NCBI GenBank assembly: GCA_020740485.1
Contig: DYMN01000007.1
Span: forward strand, 24,570-88,569
Source: Polaribacter sp.
GTDB taxonomy: Bacteria > Bacteroidota > Bacteroidia > Flavobacteriales > Flavobacteriaceae
Reading direction: 5' to 3'
DNA: 64,000 nt
The number at the start of each line of letters is the position of its first letter. The stretch's first letter is position 1. The position numbers and the translations under genes were made by a program. Positions 61,655 to 64,000 of the stretch are shown here, piece by piece. Under the pieces are notes generated by a model. That model worked only from the letters and a program-made list of their open reading frames with translations, had not been told where the DNA came from and made no database searches.

Positions 61655-61882
61655 TTAAACTGTTTTTAGCATATAAACTGTAATACACATATCCGGACAA
61701 ACCAAAGCACAAGATTTGCATCCAATACAAGCATCGTGATTTGCAGGGAAAGCAGGATTATATCCTTTTGCGTTAACCCGATTCTCGAGTTTTAATACAT
61801 CCGTTGGGCAAGCTACCACGCAAAGATTGCATCCCTTGCAGGCTTCTTGGTCTATGACGACGGCACCTTGAATTTTTGCCAT
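61655..61882 (-). CDS. 2-oxoacid:ferredoxin oxidoreductase, delta subunit (two 4Fe-4S clusters)
   Basis: A 75-residue ferredoxin-like subunit with two C-x2-C-x2-C-x3-CP motifs: CKGCNLCVVACP and CIGCKSCALVCP. It is the first gene of the operon delta-alpha-beta-gamma and passes electrons to external ferredoxin. Confidence 0.93.
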   Translation of the reverse strand: MAKIQGAVVIDQEACKGCNLCVVACPTDVLKLENRVNAKGYNPAFPANHDACIGCKSCALVCPDMCITVYMLKTV

Positions 61883-61905
61883 TTTATTCGTTTTTATTTA
61901 TAGCA

Positions 61906-61950
61906 CAAAGGTATTTTACTTATTTAATTAGAAAAATGACAAATGTCATT
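61906..61950 (-). promoter_or_regulatory. operon promoter with Crp/Fnr-type site
   Basis: On the minus strand TACCTTTG (61906-61913) fits the -7 box and ends 23 bp before the ATG of the delta gene. The dyad AATGACAAATGTCATT (61935-61950) contains TGAC-N4-GTCA. Its centre is at about -41 to -42 from the expected transcription start near 61900, the standard place for an activator of the Crp/Fnr family. Confidence 0.5.
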
Positions 61951-62755
61951 AGCTGTGTATTTTTTTTGTAATTGTTATTTATTTAAAATAAAAATATGAT
62001 ATATATATATTTATGATTATACCTCTTTCAAATATTGCGAAAATCATAATAAATTAATAATTTTGTTGTGAGTAGCGAAATCGATTTCGTGAATTTTTTT
62101 TGAAATGTAACATTTATTACAATATTTTTATTGCAATATTATTTGATTTTAAAATTTTTCAGGTTAATATGGAATTTATACAGTAGAAATTGAGAAAGGG
62201 TAAATCAAGGGAATCCCTAAAAACTCTTTTTTTGATAGATGGGCTAAAAAAACAACTTTGTTAATTTATAAATATCGTATCAATGCCGCTACGGTTATAT
62301 TTTCGTGGAATTTTTGAAAAGCCTTGTTCTTCTTCAAAACACCTATTCCTCATATCTAAATGAGTTTTTTTGAATTTTCCTTTCTATTGATTTAAAAATT
62401 TCAATTCTCTGAATAGTGCTAGTAAAAAGAAAGAAAATAGTTAATTATCAGGTATATATATTAATTATTAGAATTGTTAATATCCCCCGATACTAATTGG
62501 ATTACATTAATAGTTTAAAAACCCTTGTACTTTGTTATTTGTTTAGTCAATTCCGATGACTATTCAGGGTTGAAACTTTTTCTTTGGATAGCGATCGGAA
62601 TGGAAGTACATATATATCTACAATTACTTCGCTTTATAATTATTTTATTGGGCGTTCAGTAATAACTATTTCATTTACAAATTGCAAATTTGACGCACTA
62701 CTGACTTTTTCTAAAAGCCTTAAATAATAGTGTTAAGATAAATAATCAAAGAATT
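61951..62755. other. intergenic region of about 800 bp with several palindromes
   Basis: No ORF that I could support. Seen: a -7-like TAATTTTG on the plus strand (62058-62065); a perfect 14-bp palindrome CGAAATCGATTTCG (62076-62089); AAATGTAACATTT (62103-62115); and a TTCCGAT/ATCGGAA arm pair at 62550-62601 of the dispersed palindrome family. A small RNA could start at 62070, but there is no terminator to support it. Confidence 0.45.
62550..62601. repeat. degenerate copy of the TTCCGATA palindromic element
   Basis: Ends ATTCCGAT and ATCGGAAT are exact complements and enclose 36 bp; CTATT and GGATAG inside are partly complementary. Confidence 0.5.
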
Positions 62756-63655
62756 CTATAAGCGTTTGAAATGAAATGTATTCCCTACAGAATTGAGGTT
62801 GTCACTGTAAACGGTTGCTGATTTGTATTCATTCTTATTGATCCACTGAATTCTTTCTTTTTCATATAGTTTTCCTTCAACGTAAATTTCTACCATCCCT
62901 TCGTTGTCATTGATGGGAACGTATTTGTAATAAGATGTACTGGGGTTTTCTATTTTAAAAAAACTTTTTTCTCCGTTTCTCATGGTGTATTGTTCATCGC
63001 TCGCAGTGAGAATTCCGTTTTCATCATAAGCATTATAGAGAACATAATAGTCAGTAAAACCGCTATTTTCCGTTACTTCTGTTTGATGCCATTTTCCTAT
63101 GATACGCGTATTATTTGCATTTTTAAAATCGGCTTTGTTAAAAATAGAACCGTTGGAGAATTCAACCGTTTGAGTGATATTGCCGTTTTTATCATACTCA
63201 GTGTATTCTCCGTGCAATTTCCCACTTTTCATATTTCCTTTAGCCATCAATGAACCATCAGGTCTGTACCAAACTGCAGGGCCATTAAAATAGTAAGCAT
63301 TTGGCATAGAATTAGTATATAAAGCGTGAACACTAAAAGCCAATTGATTGGAAGTGGCATATTTGAAATCAATTTTGTAGATATCCATACCTGCTTCTTC
63401 AGCTTGTAACACTAATCCGTCATAAGTTCCCACTCCTTTGATAATGAAATTTTTATCAACAAAAGTTGGTGTGACTTTGTATTTAGCTTTCGCTAGCGGA
63501 ACTTCTTCCCAATTTTTATCAATATAAATACCGGTTTTATTTGAGATGTTAATCCCTGGTTTTGCGGCTGTTTCATTTATTATGGGATTTTGAATTTGTT
63601 GAGAAAAAAGGGATAAATTGAATAAGGTCAAAAGGAAGAGGATTGCTTTTTTCAT
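62756..63655 (-). CDS. exported protein with MORN/YwqK-type repeats
   Basis: A 299-residue protein with signal peptide (SLFSQQ). The middle holds repeats of the YwqK/MORN kind: WYRPDGSLMAKGNMKSGKLH followed by GEYTEYDKNGNITQTVEFSNG. Such repeats occur in Bacteroidota exported proteins and in antitoxin-like YwqK, but no toxin partner is present. Function unknown. On the minus strand TAATTTTG at 63740-63747 may be its -7 box. Confidence 0.8.
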   Translation of the reverse strand: MKKAILFLLTLFNLSLFSQQIQNPIINETAAKPGINISNKTGIYIDKNWEEVPLAKAKYKVTPTFVDKNFIIKGVGTYDGLVLQAEEAGMDIYKIDFKYATSNQLAFSVHALYTNSMPNAYYFNGPAVWYRPDGSLMAKGNMKSGKLHGEYTEYDKNGNITQTVEFSNGSIFNKADFKNANNTRIIGKWHQTEVTENSGFTDYYVLYNAYDENGILTASDEQYTMRNGEKSFFKIENPSTSYYKYVPINDNEGMVEIYVEGKLYEKERIQWINKNEYKSATVYSDNLNSVGNTFHFKRL

Positions 63656-63921
63656 TTGTATGAGTTTTTATTATTAATAAGATAGGTTTGTATAAAAGTT
63701 TAATAAAATACAAGTATTGTTAAACAATAAAATTTATACAAAATTAGTGCCAAGTAAATGCTTCAATGTTATGAAACAGTTAATAAAATTAAATAAAATT
63801 CAAAAAGCAACCTTGAGTTAAAGGGGTAATAGACCCAAAATATCAATGTAATTTAAAATAAAAATCGATCTAAGTCTGTTTAATTTGTAGAAGGGAATAA
63901 TTTCTCTACGCAATAAATAAA

Positions 63922-63943
63922 AAAACCGACCTAAGTCGGTTTT
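63922..63943 (-). terminator. terminator after tRNA-Leu
   Basis: AAAACCGAC/GTCGGTTTT stem with loop CTAA; on the minus strand a T run follows. It lies 7 bp after the tRNA 3' end. Confidence 0.85.
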
Positions 63944-63949
63944 TCTTTG

Positions 63950-64000
63950 TGCGGGCGAAGGGACTCGAACCCCCACACCTCACGGCATCAGATCCTAAGT
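63950..64000 (-). tRNA. tRNA-Leu(TAG), 3' part (5' part outside the window)
   Basis: Read on the minus strand: anticodon loop CTTAGGA with TAG anticodon, a long variable arm (TGCC...GGTG) as in class II tRNAs, T-arm GGGGG-TTCGAGT-CCCTT, acceptor 3' strand CGCCCGC and discriminator A. CCA is not encoded. The 5' half is cut by the window end. Confidence 0.9.

Overview
The window looks like the chromosome of a member of the Bacteroidota, most probably a Flavobacterium-like Flavobacteriaceae. The evidence is the AT-rich sequence, promoters of the TTTG-N17-23-TAnnTTTG type, the lack of obvious Shine-Dalgarno sequences, signal peptides ending in AQ, type IX secretion sorting domains of both the A and B type, a PorP/SprF protein, a six-S1-domain ribosomal protein S1 and mevalonate-pathway genes. 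No phage, transposase or CRISPR array was seen. The window starts inside a sixA-like phosphatase gene and ends inside a tRNA-Leu gene.

Layout. 1-5 kb: sixA-like fragment, a cyclophilin-FKBP fusion, a MATE exporter, a small acidic protein and an MsbA-type ABC exporter. 5.2-8.3 kb: isoprenoid genes (diphosphomevalonate decarboxylase, a GHMP kinase, a UbiA prenyltransferase). 8.5-11.8 kb: TerB-like protein, YjjG-type HAD phosphatase, a lipoprotein and an outer-membrane protein. 11.8-16.6 kb: a MacA/MacB-like tripartite efflux operon on the minus strand (ATPase, two permeases, adaptor). 17-19.4 kb: ribosomal protein S1 carrying an unexpected N-terminal DUF2853 domain. 19.6-22.4 kb: a TPR-histidine kinase and a NarL-type regulator. 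22.6-30.7 kb: a block of exported proteins, including a T9SS type A substrate and a pair of paralogues of unknown function. 30.8-36.3 kb: mtaB, an alpha/beta hydrolase and a large BNR-repeat secreted protein. 36.6-42.2 kb: stand-alone zinc-binding CZB protein, fixH, a TauE/SafE-like protein, two tandem PPK2 kinases, uvrB. 42.3-47.2 kb: a large LRR-Ig-Fn3 surface adhesin with a T9SS type B signal, interrupted by a frameshift and a stop codon, followed by an intact PorP/SprF gene. 47.5-48.8 kb: NDH-2-like dehydrogenase. 49.6-56.9 kb: arginine biosynthesis operon (GNAT, argG, argC, argD, argB, argE, argH). 57-58.9 kb: Nif3-like protein and a coiled-coil protein. 59-61.9 kb: four-subunit ferredoxin-dependent 2-oxoacid oxidoreductase operon on the minus strand, with a candidate Crp/Fnr-type site. 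62.8-64 kb: a MORN-type exported protein and tRNA-Leu.

The intergenic DNA is rich in small repeats of at least three kinds: (i) G-poor tandem repeats of 7-9 bp lying directly before start codons of seven genes; (ii) an element built on CTGAGC...TCGAAG; (iii) a palindromic element with arms TTCCGATA/TATCGGAA, which in two places sits inside a copy of (ii) with short flanking duplications. The most unusual points are the DUF2853-S1 fusion, the broken adhesin with an ABAB 600-bp repeat and an intact secretion partner, the nested palindromic elements, and the possible Fnr-type control of the 2-oxoacid oxidoreductase operon.
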